A stretch of 64,000 bases of DNA from Collinsella aerofaciens (GCF_015553355.1 NZ_JADNGN010000001.1:154084-218083), one strand, 5' to 3'; positions 23,058-32,149 are shown, numbered from the stretch's first letter. Numbers and translations: made by a program. The notes: generated by a model from the sequence alone, not told the origin.

Positions 23058-25553
23058 ATGACCGCAACCGCCAGCCGAACCACTAACCGCAGGCCCGAGC
23101 TTTTGGCCCCCGCCGGAGGCCCGGAGCCCTTTGCCGCCGCGCTCGCCGCCGGGGCAGACGCCATCTACTGCGGCATGGGCAGCTTCAACGCCCGCCGCAA
23201 GGCAACCAACTTTACCGACGAGGCCTTTGAGCAAGCCTGCCGCGCCGCGCATCTAGCCGGGTCGCGCGTCTACGTCACGGTCAACATCGTCATCAAGCAG
23301 TCCGAGATGGGCGATGCACTGCAGCTCATTCATCGCTGCTCCACGCTGGGCGCCGATGCCTTCATTATCCAGGACTGGGGTCTGTTCTTTGAGGTCAAGC
23401 GCACCATGCCCGGCATCGAGACACATATCTCGACCCAGGCGAACATCCACGACGACCGCGGAACCCTTTGGTGCCGTGAGCAGGGCGCCGACCGCGTGAC
23501 TCTCTCGCGCGAGCTCTCCATCGACGAAATCGCCGCCATTCACGACGCCGCGCCCGATGTGGACCTTGAGGTCTTCAGCCATGGCGCCATCTGCTTTTGC
23601 TACTCGGGCCTATGCCTGCTCTCGAGTTTTGCCATGGCGGGCCGCTCGGCCAACCGCGGCATGTGCGCTCAGCCCTGTCGCCTGCCTTACGAGCTGATCA
23701 ACGAGAACGGCCGCTCGCTCTCCCCCGCCGGTCGCGGGCGCGCGCTGTGCCCGCGCGACACCAACACGTCGCAGCTTGTTCGCCGTCTGTATGACGCCGG
23801 CGCCGCATCGCTCAAGCTCGAGGGCCGCATGAAGGCGCCCGATTACGTGTACTCCATCGTTGATGTGTATCGTCATCAGATCGACGACATGCTGGCCGGG
23901 GTCGCCGTAGATAAGGACGAGGACGCCGCTCGCCAGCGCCAACTCAAGCGCTGCTTTAACCGCGACTTTACGCACGCCTATCAGGACGGCACCTCGGGCG
24001 ACGAGATGATGAGTTACGAGCGCTCCAACAACCGCGGCCAGATTGTGGGCACGGTGCTGGGCAGCCGTCTGGCCAACCGCGACGTGCGCGGGCTCAAACC
24101 CGACGACCGTCGTCGCCGCGCCGCCATCGCCCGCATTGAGTTGTTTGAGCCCGTGGGCAAGGGCGACCTGCTGGAGCTTCGTCACGACAATGAGTTTGAC
24201 CAGTTCCTGACCACCATCGCTGCCGAGGATGCCGCTGCCGGCGACATCATCGAGTGCCGCGTGCCCCGCAGCATGCCCGAGGGCTGCCGCGTCCGCGTGA
24301 TTCGCAGTCAGCGCGCCATCGACGCCGCCGGCGCCGCGCTCAAGCGCGATGTGCTGCGCCGCCGAGCTGTTGACGTGTCCGTCGTGGCGCGCCTGGGCGA
24401 GCCGTTTACCGTTACGCTCACCTGCTGCGACGACCCTTCGCTTACGGCCACTGCCACGGGCTTTACCGTCGAGGCTGCCAAGACCCGCGCCGTCGAGGCA
24501 TCCGATCTGGTTGAGCACGTCGGGCGCATGGGCTCCTCTCCCTTTGAGGCCGCAAGCTTTGACGTTTCGCTCGACGCCGGCTGCGGTATGGGCTTTTCCG
24601 CCGTGCACAAGGTGCGCGCCGCCGCTTGTAAGGCGCTGGAAGAGGCCATTCTGGCACCGTACGAGGAGCGCGCGAAAACGCTCGAGCTGCCGGCGATTGT
24701 AACCAGTGATTCCCGCCCCGCGCCCGAGCACTACCGCGATGAGCCGCAGATCTGCGCCACCGTCACCTCGCTCGAGGCCGCCGAGGCCGCTCGTGCCGAG
24801 GGTGTAACGCGCATCTACATGACCACCGACGCGCTCGATGCGGCCGAGCTCTCCCCCGCCGATGCATTTGAGCAGGGCATCGTACCCGTGCTCGATGAGG
24901 TCTGCCGCGCCGTTGACCACGTACGCGTCGACCCGTGGGTTGTTGCCGGCGCCACGGTCGCTATTGGCAACATCTCTGAGCTTGCCCTGGCCGCCCAGGT
25001 TGGCGCCACGGCCGAGATTCGCTCTTGCCTGCCGGTGCACAACACGCCCTGCATGGAGGCGCTTGCCGAGCGCGGAGCCGGTGCGTTTTGGCTCTCGCCC
25101 GAGATCACACTCGACGAGATTGTCTCGCTCGGCGCCGCTGCGCCCGCGGCTCTGGGCATCACCGTCTTTGGCCGCCCGCGCGTTATGACGAGCGAGCACT
25201 GCATCCTGCAGGTGGCCAATGGCTGCATCCACGATTGCGCCAACTGCCGCCTGCGCGCCCGCAAGCTGTCGCTCAAGAATATCGACGGCAAGGTCATGCC
25301 CGTGCGCACCGACATCCATGGCCGCTCTCGCTTGTACGACGCCTACCCCATCGACCTTACGCCGCAGGTACCGCAGTTGCTCGACGCCGGCGTCCGTCGT
25401 CTCATGGTAGACGGAACGCTGCTCGAGACAGATGAGGTGGGCCGTGCCGTCGCCCGCGTCCGTCGTGCCATCGAAGCAGCGCATGCCGGCCGCAAGCCCG
25501 CCGCCCGCCTGCGCGGGGCGACCTCGGGCTGCATGTTTGTGGGAATCAGCTAA
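23058..25553 (+). CDS. U32-family protein (RlhA/YdcP-like)
   Basis: An 831-residue protein of the U32 family, once called collagenase-like peptidases but now known to include prephenate-dependent RNA hydroxylases such as RlhA and TrhP. The N-terminal half is a TIM-like barrel starting PELLAPAGGPEPFAAAL, with conserved cysteines in CFCYSGLC and RGMCAQPC (about 180-220) that may bind an iron-sulfur cluster. The mid-part fits DUF3656. The C-terminal part includes CILQVANGCIHDCANC (about 715-730). It is longer than E. coli RlhA (about 650). Start ATG follows GAAAGGCAGG. The pseudouridine synthase gene follows 15 bp after; both may act on rRNA. Exact substrate unknown. Confidence 0.8.
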   Translation: MTATASRTTNRRPELLAPAGGPEPFAAALAAGADAIYCGMGSFNARRKATNFTDEAFEQACRAAHLAGSRVYVTVNIVIKQSEMGDALQLIHRCSTLGADAFIIQDWGLFFEVKRTMPGIETHISTQANIHDDRGTLWCREQGADRVTLSRELSIDEIAAIHDAAPDVDLEVFSHGAICFCYSGLCLLSSFAMAGRSANRGMCAQPCRLPYELINENGRSLSPAGRGRALCPRDTNTSQLVRRLYDAGAASLKLEGRMKAPDYVYSIVDVYRHQIDDMLAGVAVDKDEDAARQRQLKRCFNRDFTHAYQDGTSGDEMMSYERSNNRGQIVGTVLGSRLANRDVRGLKPDDRRRRAAIARIELFEPVGKGDLLELRHDNEFDQFLTTIAAEDAAAGDIIECRVPRSMPEGCRVRVIRSQRAIDAAGAALKRDVLRRRAVDVSVVARLGEPFTVTLTCCDDPSLTATATGFTVEAAKTRAVEASDLVEHVGRMGSSPFEAASFDVSLDAGCGMGFSAVHKVRAAACKALEEAILAPYEERAKTLELPAIVTSDSRPAPEHYRDEPQICATVTSLEAAEAARAEGVTRIYMTTDALDAAELSPADAFEQGIVPVLDEVCRAVDHVRVDPWVVAGATVAIGNISELALAAQVGATAEIRSCLPVHNTPCMEALAERGAGAFWLSPEITLDEIVSLGAAAPAALGITVFGRPRVMTSEHCILQVANGCIHDCANCRLRARKLSLKNIDGKVMPVRTDIHGRSRLYDAYPIDLTPQVPQLLDAGVRRLMVDGTLLETDEVGRAVARVRRAIEAAHAGRKPAARLRGATSGCMFVGIS

Positions 25554-25568
25554 CCGAAAGGCTTACAC

Positions 25569-26228
25569 GTGAACGAAGAACCTCAAGTCCTCTACTGCGA
25601 CGCCTGGCTCATGGCCATCGACAAGCCCGCTGGCATGATCGTCCACGGTGACGGCACCGGCGAGCGCACACTTACCGACTACGCTAGCGACCTTTTGCTG
25701 GCGATGGGCGACGGCTTTGCCGCGACTGACATGCAGCCGCTCAACCGCCTGGACCGCAACACCACCGGCGTGGTGTTGTTCTCGCTCGACAAGCAGACGC
25801 AGCCCGCTTTTGACCAGATGATCATCGACCACGCATTCGAAAAGCACTATCTGGCGCTCGCCGAGGGCAAGATCGACTGGAACGAAAAGCTCATCGACAA
25901 GCCCATCGCCCGCGACCGCCACGACAGCCGCAAGATGCGCGTTGGCGCCAGCGGCAAGCCGTCTCAGACGCGCGTCAAGGTACTCAAACGTCTTAAGAGC
26001 CGTCGTGGCCTGCCCGCGCGCTCGTATATCGATGTCGAGCTACTCACCGGCCGCAAGCATCAGATTCGCGTGCACCTGGCGAGTGAGCGTCATCCCCTGG
26101 TTGGCGACGACCTGTACGGAACGCCGCGCCCCTGCGGCCTCATGCTCCATGCCCATAGCGTGTCCTTTACGCATCCCGTAACCGGCGAGCACATCCACAT
26201 CGAAGCCCCCTGCCCCTGGGAGCCCTAA
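25569..26228 (+). CDS. RluA-family RNA pseudouridine synthase
   Basis: A 219-residue enzyme that turns uridines in rRNA or tRNA into pseudouridine. The catalytic Asp is in PLNRLDRNTTGVV (about residue 62), the key RLD motif. GRKHQIRVHLA and HPLVGDDLYG are the usual later motifs. No S4 domain precedes it, so it is a short catalytic-only form, as in RluC/D shortened relatives. GTG start after AAAGG, 15 bp after the U32 gene, so likely one operon. The exact target base cannot be read from sequence. It ends at a strong hairpin. Confidence 0.85.
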   Translation: MNEEPQVLYCDAWLMAIDKPAGMIVHGDGTGERTLTDYASDLLLAMGDGFAATDMQPLNRLDRNTTGVVLFSLDKQTQPAFDQMIIDHAFEKHYLALAEGKIDWNEKLIDKPIARDRHDSRKMRVGASGKPSQTRVKVLKRLKSRRGLPARSYIDVELLTGRKHQIRVHLASERHPLVGDDLYGTPRPCGLMLHAHSVSFTHPVTGEHIHIEAPCPWEP

Positions 26229-26266
26229 ACCACCACAAAGGGGACAGGCACCTTTGTGGTGGTTTT
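26228..26266 (+). terminator. Strong terminator after the pseudouridine synthase
   Basis: AACCACCACAAAGG (26228-26241) pairs perfectly over 14 bp with CCTTTGTGGTGGTT (26251-26264), loop GGACAGGCA, then TTTT. The AAGGGGACAGG core resembles a motif repeated elsewhere in the window (52286-52322 and 54079-54115). Confidence 0.75.
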
Positions 26267-26296
26267 GCCGCAATGGCTCAGCCGCGGTCCCAAAAC

Positions 26297-26513
26297 GTCT
26301 CGATCTGTAACAGTTAGAACCCATTTTCCGGTCTATCTGTTACAGATCGAGACATTCGAATCCCCCTCAAGGGAAAATCTCAATCTGTAACAGTAACTCG
26401 GCAAAATCAGCCTCAGATGTTATAGATTTAGACAAACCACCAGCGTCGCCCCAAGCAATCTCAATCTGTAACATCTAACCCACTTTTAACGGTCTAGTTG
26501 TTATAGACTTAGA
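26297..26513. repeat. Array 3: three inverted-repeat hairpins at 80-81 bp period
   Basis: TCTC of each unit starts at 26298, 26378 and 26459. Unit 1 has 17-bp perfect arms GTCTCGATCTGTAACAG (26297-26313) and its complement (26337-26353). Units 2 and 3 are worn: TCTCAATCTGTAACA with TGTTATAGATTTAGA (26418-26432) and TGTTATAGACTTAGA (26499-26513). Loops are 22-25 nt. The sequence differs from arrays 1 and 2, but the plan is the same. It fills a 379-bp gap between convergent genes. Confidence 0.7.
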
Positions 26514-26531
26514 CAAAACCGGCAGACAACG

Positions 26532-26567
26532 AAAGCGGCAACGCCCGTAATGGACGTTGCCGCTTTT
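26532..26567. terminator. Terminator between convergent genes
   Basis: AAAGCGGCAACG (26532-26543) and CGTTGCCGCTTT (26555-26566) pair over 12 bp, followed by TTTTC on the plus strand and TTTC on the minus strand. It can end the minus-strand deoR-type operon and read-through from the plus side. Confidence 0.6.
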
Positions 26568-26607
26568 CTATTGAGAAAAACTAAATGGTTTTGACCTTGC
26601 CCCGCCG

Positions 26608-27354
26608 CTAGACCGTGACGACGTTGTCCATTGCCCGGTACTTGGCTGGGACCTCGCCTGCGGTAATAATCGTTGCGTCGCGGAAGTCCGCGAACTTGAC
26701 GGGCGCCACCATGCCAAATTTGCTGGCATCCGAGATTACGAAGCGTTTGGCCGTATGGCGCATCGAGATGCGCTTGACCTGTGCCTCCTCGATATCGGGC
26801 GTCGTAAAGCCCTGCTCGGCGGCAATGCCGTTGGAACCCCAAAAGCCGCAGTTGAAGTTGTAGCGGTCTAGAGTTGCCAAGGCATCGGGGCCAACGAGCG
26901 CCTCGGTCTCGGGTTTGAGCTCGCCGCCCAGCACCACGGTACGCATGCCGCGCAAAGCGAGATGCTGAGCATGGAGCACGGAATCAGTCACATAGGTGAC
27001 CCTTTCGAGATGCGGAAGATGCTCGATGAGCCTGAGCGTCGTCGAACCCGAATCGATGTACACAAAGCTCTCGGGCTCCACCAGCGCCGCCGCACGGGCG
27101 CAGATACGTTCCTTGTCGTCGTTATGGAGATCGCTGCGCTCATTAAGCGTCAGGTCGCGCGTCACGTGCGCGCGCTCAAGGCTTGTCGCCCCACCGTGCA
27201 CCTTGGCGATACGGTGTGCGCGATTGAGCGTCTGCAGGTCGCGCCGAATGGTAGACGCCGTCACGCCCAGGGCCTCAGCAAGCTCCGGTACGGTTACCGA
27301 GCCCGTCTGCTGCACCATCGACACGATTGCGTTGAGCCTATCTTCCGCAAGCAT
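26608..27354 (-). CDS. DeoR-family transcriptional regulator
   Basis: A 248-residue regulator with an N-terminal DeoR helix-turn-helix (about 5-55, SVTVPELAEALGVTASTIRRDLQTL, then GGAT) and a C-terminal sugar-phosphate sensing domain (about 75-230) with VYIDSGSTT, the phosphate-binding pattern, and EEAQVKRISMRHTAKRFVISDASKF. DeoR proteins usually repress sugar catabolism and are relieved by a sugar phosphate. It follows the Gfo/Idh/MocA oxidoreductase gene by 3 bp on the same strand, so it likely regulates that gene. Effector unknown. Confidence 0.9.
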   Translation of the reverse strand: MLAEDRLNAIVSMVQQTGSVTVPELAEALGVTASTIRRDLQTLNRAHRIAKVHGGATSLERAHVTRDLTLNERSDLHNDDKERICARAAALVEPESFVYIDSGSTTLRLIEHLPHLERVTYVTDSVLHAQHLALRGMRTVVLGGELKPETEALVGPDALATLDRYNFNCGFWGSNGIAAEQGFTTPDIEEAQVKRISMRHTAKRFVISDASKFGMVAPVKFADFRDATIITAGEVPAKYRAMDNVVTV

Positions 27355-27357
27355 CGC

Positions 27358-28437
27358 TTACTCCTCCTCGGGGTACACGACTCCCCAATCGGCGCGAAGC
27401 TTGGTCATAAGCTCCATAACATCAGAAGCATAATCCAGAAGCTCGCGCTTGGAGTCGTCGCCGGCAACGGCCTTCTCAAGATCGGCCATCTCATAACACA
27501 GGGCGTAAGCCTCGGTGCCTGCGTGGACCTCCTCGCGGTGGCCGTCCGCAGTCCACACGATGGTCGCGTGATCGGCACGCGGATATTCGTTGACCTCGAT
27601 GTAGCACTTGTCAAAGCTGATGACCGAGCGCTTGGGCTGCTTGGAGTGGAGCGTAAGGCTCACGACGCCCAGCTGCTGCTCGGCATTGCGGCAGACGATG
27701 CCGCCCGCAACATCGACGCCAGTCTCGCAGGTGTTGCCTAGAGACACGACCTCGGCGGGCTGGCTCGCCATAAACAGGCGCATGACGGACAGGGCATACA
27801 CACCAATATCGAGCATGGCACCGCCGGCAAGGTTGCGATTGTAGAAACGGTTGGTCAGGTCGCCGTACTCCTTGTAGCTACCAAAGTTAAGCTGAGCGAG
27901 GTTCATGCGGCCGAACTCGCCGGCATCCATGCGGCGGCGCAGCTCTTGATACAAGGGCATGTGGAGCACCGTGGTAGCGTCCATAAGGACCACGTTGTGC
28001 TCGGCGGCAATGGAACGGGCCTCATCGAGTTCAGCGGAATTGAGGGTAATGGCTTTCTCGCAGAGCACGTGCTTGCCGGCGGCCAGCGCGTCACGCAGAT
28101 AGGTGATATGCGTGTTGTGCGGCGTGGTGATATAGACGGCGTCGATGCCCGGATCGGCGTAGAGGTCCTCAACCGTTTCATAGACCTTCTCGATGCCATA
28201 CTGCTCGGCAAAAGCCTGAGCCTTGGACAGCGTACAGTTGGCGACGCCCGCAAGCTTGCGGCCGGCAAGAGCGAGAGACTGGGCCATCTGGTTGGCGATA
28301 ACGCCGCACCCGATCACAGCCCAACGAAGCTCGGGAGCCGTAAAAATATCGTCGGGGAACTGCTTGTCCTGGACCGAAGCGAACGCTGCCTTGGCGGCTG
28401 CCGCGGCGTCGAGCGGAGCCTGCTTGGAATCTACCAT
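27358..28437 (-). CDS. Gfo/Idh/MocA-family oxidoreductase
   Basis: A 359-residue NAD(P)-dependent sugar-type oxidoreductase. WAVIGCGVIANQMAQSL (about 39-55) binds the dinucleotide, and the conserved EKAITLN (about 123) supplies the Lys of the family EKP motif, here with Ala for Pro. GGAMLDIGVYAL (about 205) is a typical later motif. The ATG at 28437 follows AGGAGG at 6 nt; an earlier in-frame start at 28494 is rejected. Relatives oxidise or reduce sugars, cyclitols or dihydrodiols; the substrate here is unknown. Cotranscribed with the DeoR-type gene, with an inverted repeat and A/T-rich promoter upstream. Confidence 0.9.
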   Translation of the reverse strand: MVDSKQAPLDAAAAAKAAFASVQDKQFPDDIFTAPELRWAVIGCGVIANQMAQSLALAGRKLAGVANCTLSKAQAFAEQYGIEKVYETVEDLYADPGIDAVYITTPHNTHITYLRDALAAGKHVLCEKAITLNSAELDEARSIAAEHNVVLMDATTVLHMPLYQELRRRMDAGEFGRMNLAQLNFGSYKEYGDLTNRFYNRNLAGGAMLDIGVYALSVMRLFMASQPAEVVSLGNTCETGVDVAGGIVCRNAEQQLGVVSLTLHSKQPKRSVISFDKCYIEVNEYPRADHATIVWTADGHREEVHAGTEAYALCYEMADLEKAVAGDDSKRELLDYASDVMELMTKLRADWGVVYPEEE

Positions 28438-28491
28438 ATGTGCCTCCTGAATCATGGAGCGTCTTGCAATTCTGCCGTTTCCATATTCGCA

Positions 28492-28519
28492 CAAATACGC
28501 GCGTGCATGCTCGTATTTG
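28492..28519 (-). promoter_or_regulatory. Inverted repeat upstream of the oxidoreductase operon
   Basis: CAAATACG (28492-28499) and CGTATTTG (28512-28519) face each other 12 bp apart, 55 bp upstream of the start codon. More TTTGCG- and TGCGCG-like pieces lie up to 28620, so this may be a multi-site operator for the neighbouring DeoR-type protein. Confidence 0.35.
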
Positions 28520-28718
28520 CGTATTTATTTGCTTTACAGTCATTATTTAGCCATAGTTTACACATGTTTGCGCGAGTACACGCAGTATCGCGCAATGGTA
28601 TGCGCGTAAATGCGCATGCAACGATCCGTCTTAAACATAAGGGAGCGGGACACCAAAACCCTAAAAGACAGAGTAGGCCGTAATACTCCACCCCTCTGGG
28701 GGGGGCATCAGACATCAA

Positions 28719-28890
28719 GGGACTGTCCCAAACTGCCGACAAAAAAGGAATGTCCCAAGCTGCCGGCACCTGGGGACGTTCCCCATGTAACGCTTTCTAT
28801 GCAAGACTGTCCCCAACGACTAGTTGTTTAAGAACGCCCCCAACGACTAGTACGACCACTCATTTAAGTCTGTCCCCAATGAGTAGGGAT
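28719..28890. repeat. Degenerate GTCCC-type short repeats
   Basis: Short related pieces are strung along the gap: TGTCCCAAACTGCC, TGTCCCAAGCTGCC, CCCCAACGACTAGT twice (near 28811 and 28838) and CCCCAATGAGTAG. GGGACGTTCCCC lies between them. They look like decayed copies of a dispersed intergenic repeat. No gene is seen in 28520-28890. Confidence 0.45.
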
Positions 28891-28928
28891 AGAAAAAGGC
28901 CCGGGTGCCTTGGGGCATCCGGGCCTTT
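28891..28928 (-). terminator. Terminator after rplX
   Basis: On the minus strand AAAGGCCCGG pairs with CCGGGCCTTT (28919-28928 with 28895-28904) with an inner GTGCC/GGCAT, followed by TTTTTCT. It ends the ribosomal protein operon 28 bp after rplX. Confidence 0.85.
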
Positions 28929-28955
28929 GCTAGCAACTTGATGTTGCGGGGCAGC

Positions 28956-29261
28956 TTAGAACTTGTGGCCGCACTTCTTGCAGACGCGCAGCTTGTTCTT
29001 GCCGTCCTTCTCGTGACCGACGCGGGTAACCTTACCGCACTCGGGGCAAACGAGATTGACGTTGGAGGCGTCGATAGGAGCCTCCTGCGAAACGATGCCG
29101 CCCTGCTGGTTGGCAGCGTTGGGCTTGACGGCCTTCTTGACGACCGAAACGCCCTCGACAACGACCTTGTTCTCGGCGGGGAGAGCACGCAGGACAACGC
29201 CCTGCTTGCCGCGATCCTTACCAGAGAGAACCTGGACCTTATCGCCCTTCTTGATATACAT
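28956..29261 (-). CDS. rplX: Ribosomal protein L24
   Basis: A 101-residue large-subunit protein that starts 50S assembly near the 5' end of 23S rRNA. The KOW motif reads [20 protein letters not shown] (residues 4-23). The C-terminal CPECG...CKKCG forms a zinc ribbon, so it is the zinc-binding form. It is the last gene before a strong terminator, and rplE, rpsN and rpsH, which normally follow, are absent here. Start ATG after GGGAGA. Confidence 0.95.
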   Translation of the reverse strand: MYIKKGDKVQVLSGKDRGKQGVVLRALPAENKVVVEGVSVVKKAVKPNAANQQGGIVSQEAPIDASNVNLVCPECGKVTRVGHEKDGKNKLRVCKKCGHKF

Positions 29262-29274
29262 ATATCTCCCCTAA

Positions 29275-29643
29275 CTACAGAGTCTCGGGAGCGAGCGAGA
29301 CGATCTTCATGTACTTCTTGTCACGAAGCTCGCGAGCGACGGGCCCGAAGATACGGGTACCGACGGGCGAACCATCGTTGTTGATGACAACGCAGGCGTT
29401 CTCATCAAAGCGAATGTAGGAGCCATCCTTGCGGCGGATCTCCTTAACGGTGCGAACGACGACGCAACGGACAACGTCCTTCTTCTTGACGTTGGCGCCA
29501 GGGGTAGCCTCCTGGACAGCACCGATGAACACATCGCCGATGCCTGCATAACGACGCTTGGAACCGCCAAGCACCTTGATGCAGCGAATCTTGCGAGCGC
29601 CGGAGTTGTCGGCGACGTTCAGCATGGTTTGCATCTGAATCAT
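29275..29643 (-). CDS. rplN: Ribosomal protein L14
   Basis: A 122-residue core 50S protein at the subunit interface, of standard length. [19 protein letters not shown] and [14 protein letters not shown] are typical, with the [11 protein letters not shown] end. It lies 13 bp before rplX and 118 bp after rpsQ. That gap holds a structured leader, which suggests its own regulation. Start ATG follows GGAGGAAC. Confidence 0.97.
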   Translation of the reverse strand: MIQMQTMLNVADNSGARKIRCIKVLGGSKRRYAGIGDVFIGAVQEATPGANVKKKDVVRCVVVRTVKEIRRKDGSYIRFDENACVVINNDGSPVGTRIFGPVARELRDKKYMKIVSLAPETL

Positions 29644-29668
29644 GGTAGATGTTCCTCCGAACTAAGAA

Positions 29669-29734
29669 CCGAAGAGAGGTGCGCAGCCTTTATACGGCCC
29701 GTGGTATGCAAGCCAGGCATACGCACATCTTCGG
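29669..29734 (-). promoter_or_regulatory. Structured leader of rplN
   Basis: In the rpsQ-rplN gap CCGAAGA and TCTTCGG (29669-29675, 29728-29734) form an outer stem, with GTGCG/CGCAC (29679-29683, 29722-29726) inside it and a GTATGC/GCATAC hairpin (29704-29722). TATAAA also lies in it. It may be an autoregulatory ribosomal-protein leader; the ligand is unknown. Confidence 0.5.
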
Positions 29735-29761
29735 AAACGTACAAGTCGTAAGAGCGACTGC

Positions 29762-30022
29762 TTATTTAGCGCGCTCGACGACCTCGATGAGGCGCCAACG
29801 CTTCATCTTGGACATAGGACGGGTCTCCATAACGCGGACGGTATCGCCCACGCCAGCCGTGCACTCCTCGTCGTGAGCGTGCAGCTTCTTGGAGCTGGTC
29901 ATCATCTTGCCGTACTTGGGGTGACGCTTGCGCTCGGTGATGGTGACAACAATGGTCTTGGCACCGGAGACGGAGGTAACGACACCCGTACGGACCTTAC
30001 GCGAGTTACGCGAATCAGTCAT
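29762..30022 (-). CDS. rpsQ: Ribosomal protein S17
   Basis: An 86-residue OB-fold protein that binds 16S rRNA early in 30S assembly. RTGVVTSVSGAKTIVVTI and KRHPKYGKMMTSSKKLHAHDE are its signature parts. Length is standard. It follows rpmC by 16 bp, and is followed by the rplN leader. Start ATG after AAGGAGAG. Confidence 0.97.
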   Translation of the reverse strand: MTDSRNSRKVRTGVVTSVSGAKTIVVTITERKRHPKYGKMMTSSKKLHAHDEECTAGVGDTVRVMETRPMSKMKRWRLIEVVERAK

Positions 30023-30038
30023 GTTCTCTCCTTAGGTC

Positions 30039-30254
30039 CTACTCGGCGACAGCGGACTTCTCCGCTGCGATCTCGCGGGCGCGCTGCTCCGTGAGGACGC
30101 GAGCGATGTCCTTCTTCACGGTGTTGACGCGAGCGGTGTTGTCCAGCTGGCTGGTGGCCATCTGGAAACGAAGGTTAAAGAGCTCGGCGCGCATTTCCTT
30201 CAGCTTCTCAACGAGCTGAGCGTCCGAGAGCTCACGAATCTCTGCGGGCTTCAT
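30039..30254 (-). CDS. rpmC: Ribosomal protein L29
   Basis: A 71-residue two-helix protein at the exit tunnel, near the signal recognition particle site. ELSDAQLVEKLKEMRAELFNLRFQ is split here as EIRELSDAQLVEKL and MRAELFNLRFQ. The start ATG overlaps the rplP stop by one base (TAATG), so the two are translationally coupled. Confidence 0.95.
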   Translation of the reverse strand: MKPAEIRELSDAQLVEKLKEMRAELFNLRFQMATSQLDNTARVNTVKKDIARVLTEQRAREIAAEKSAVAE

Positions 30255-30754
30255 TAGTTCTCCTCCTTGGCGGCGGCGTCCTCAGCAGCCCACTTGGCCT
30301 CGAGAGCGGCCTCCTCAGCCATTTCCTTCTCGATGCGCTGCTCAGCGTTCTTGGCAACCACAATCTTGGTCTTGATGGGGAGCTTGTGCTGAGCAAGACG
30401 CAGAGCCTCGCGAGCGACCTCCTCGGGCACGCCCTTGACCTCGAACATGATGCGGCCGGGCTTGACGACGGCCACCCACTCCTCGGGGTTGCCCTTACCA
30501 GAACCCATGCGAGTCTCGGCAGGCTTCTTGGTGATGGGCTTATCGGGGAAGATCGTGATGTAGACACGACCGCCACGCTTCATGTAGCGGGTCATGGCAA
30601 TACGAGCGGCCTCGATCTGACGGTTGGTGATCCAATGGGCCTCGAGAGCCTGGATACCAAACTCGCCGAAATGCAGCTCGGTATTACCCTTGGCCTGGCC
30701 CTTCATGGAGCCACGCTGCACCTTGCGGTGAAGAATACGCTTAGGGGCAAGCAC
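30254..30754 (-). CDS. rplP: Ribosomal protein L16 with C-terminal extension
   Basis: A 166-residue L16, an A-site tRNA binding protein. [20 protein letters not shown] and [20 protein letters not shown] are typical. Most homologues have 137-145 residues; here about 25 extra residues (Glu/Ala-rich, [11 protein letters not shown] and onward) form an acidic helix at the end. Start GTG overlaps the rpsC stop by one base (TAGTG). Confidence 0.95.
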   Translation of the reverse strand: MLAPKRILHRKVQRGSMKGQAKGNTELHFGEFGIQALEAHWITNRQIEAARIAMTRYMKRGGRVYITIFPDKPITKKPAETRMGSGKGNPEEWVAVVKPGRIMFEVKGVPEEVAREALRLAQHKLPIKTKIVVAKNAEQRIEKEMAEEAALEAKWAAEDAAAKEEN

Positions 30755-31464
30755 TACTGACCCCTCCTCTCGGAGTTACGACGACGAGGACGGGAAGAGC
30801 CCTCGAGTGCAGGGTTGGGAACAGGCTGGCCCGGGAGCTTCTCGCCCAGGTAGATCCAGACCTTCACGCCGCAAGCACCCATGGTGGTGCTGGCGACAGC
30901 CGTGCCGTAGTCGATCTTGGCACGGAGGGTGTGCAGAGGCACGCGACCCTCGCGGTACCACTCACGACGGCCCATCTCGGCACCGCCGAGACGACCGGAG
31001 CACTGGATACGGATGCCCTTAGCGCCGGCCTTGCGGGCGGACTGGACAGCCTTACGCATAGCGCGACGGAAGGCAACGCGGCCCTCGAGCTGCTCGGCGA
31101 TAGACTGAGCAACGAGGTTGGCGTCGAGCTCGGGTCGCTTGATCTCGACAACGTCGACGGAGAGCTGGCCCTTGGAGACCCCAGCGACCTTCTCGAGCTC
31201 GGTGCGGAGGGTATCGATCTCGGCACCCTTCTTACCGATGACAACGCCGGGGCGAGCGGTGAGGATGATGACCTTCACCTTGTCGCCAGCGCGCTCGATC
31301 TCGACACGGGAGACAGCTGCGCGGGAAAGACGCTTCTCGAGGTACTTGCGGATCTCGAGATCGTTACCGAGGGTCTTAGCGTAATCCTTCTCTGCGAACC
31401 AGCGGGAGCGCCAGTTCTCGGTGATGCCAAGACGGAAGCCGGTGGGGTAGACTTTCTGACCCAT
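30754..31464 (-). CDS. rpsC: Ribosomal protein S3
   Basis: A 236-residue 30S head protein lining the mRNA entry channel. Two KH-type domains: the first ends [15 protein letters not shown] (about 78), the second has [24 protein letters not shown]. Start ATG follows a GGAGGCG site. It lies 6 bp after rplV in the operon. Confidence 0.97.
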   Translation of the reverse strand: MGQKVYPTGFRLGITENWRSRWFAEKDYAKTLGNDLEIRKYLEKRLSRAAVSRVEIERAGDKVKVIILTARPGVVIGKKGAEIDTLRTELEKVAGVSKGQLSVDVVEIKRPELDANLVAQSIAEQLEGRVAFRRAMRKAVQSARKAGAKGIRIQCSGRLGGAEMGRREWYREGRVPLHTLRAKIDYGTAVASTTMGACGVKVWIYLGEKLPGQPVPNPALEGSSRPRRRNSERRGQ

Positions 31465-31470
31465 ACAGCT

Positions 31471-31842
31471 TTACGCCTCCTTTCGAGGAGCAACGACGAC
31501 GGTGATGTGGGAAGTACGCTTCAGAATACGAGAAGCGGAACCCTTGGCGCGGGGACGGATGCGCTTAAGCGTCGGACCCTCGTCAACATAGGCAGCGGCG
31601 ACAACCAGGTTGTCGGCACGCAGACCGTTGTTGTTCTCGGCGTTCGCAACGGCGGAACGGAGAACCTTCTCGACATCCACGGCGACGGCGCGGTCGCAGA
31701 AGTGGAGGATGTCGAAGGCCTGAGCGACAGGCTTGCGGCGGATCAGATCGACCACCAGGCGGGCCTTGCTGGGGGAAACACGCACGTACTTAGCGACGGC
31801 GCGAACCTCGGTGGCCTCAGTTTCAATAGACTTAGTTGCCAT
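31471..31842 (-). CDS. rplV: Ribosomal protein L22
   Basis: A 123-residue protein whose long beta hairpin lines the exit tunnel, a known macrolide-resistance site. [18 protein letters not shown] and the C-terminal [21 protein letters not shown] are signature parts. The N-terminal is slightly long. It lies 14 bp after rpsS. Nothing in the hairpin looks altered. Confidence 0.97.
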   Translation of the reverse strand: MATKSIETEATEVRAVAKYVRVSPSKARLVVDLIRRKPVAQAFDILHFCDRAVAVDVEKVLRSAVANAENNNGLRADNLVVAAAYVDEGPTLKRIRPRAKGSASRILKRTSHITVVVAPRKEA

Positions 31843-31856
31843 TTACGGTTAACCCC

Positions 31857-32117
31857 CTATTTGGCCTTGTGGCCACGGAACGTACGAGTCGGCGCGAACT
31901 CGCCGAGCTTGTGACCAACCATGGACTCGGTAACATACACGGGCACATGCTTGCGGCCGTCGTGGACGGCGATGGTGTGACCAACCATCTCGGGGAAGAT
32001 GGTGGACGCGCGGGACCAGGTCTTCACGACGTCCTTCTTGCCAGCCTCGTTCATCGCGGTGATACGCGAGAGAAGGCGAGTCTCCACGAACGGGCCCTTT
32101 TTGAGACTTCTGCTCAT
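31857..32117 (-). CDS. rpsS: Ribosomal protein S19
   Basis: An 86-residue 30S head protein. [19 protein letters not shown] and [34 protein letters not shown] are split signature parts: [12 protein letters not shown] and [15 protein letters not shown]. Standard length. It follows rplB by 32 bp; the ATG is after AGGAGAAAG. Confidence 0.97.
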   Translation of the reverse strand: MSRSLKKGPFVETRLLSRITAMNEAGKKDVVKTWSRASTIFPEMVGHTIAVHDGRKHVPVYVTESMVGHKLGEFAPTRTFRGHKAK

Positions 32118-32149
32118 AAGTGCTTTCTCCTAAAACTCGGTATCCGAAA

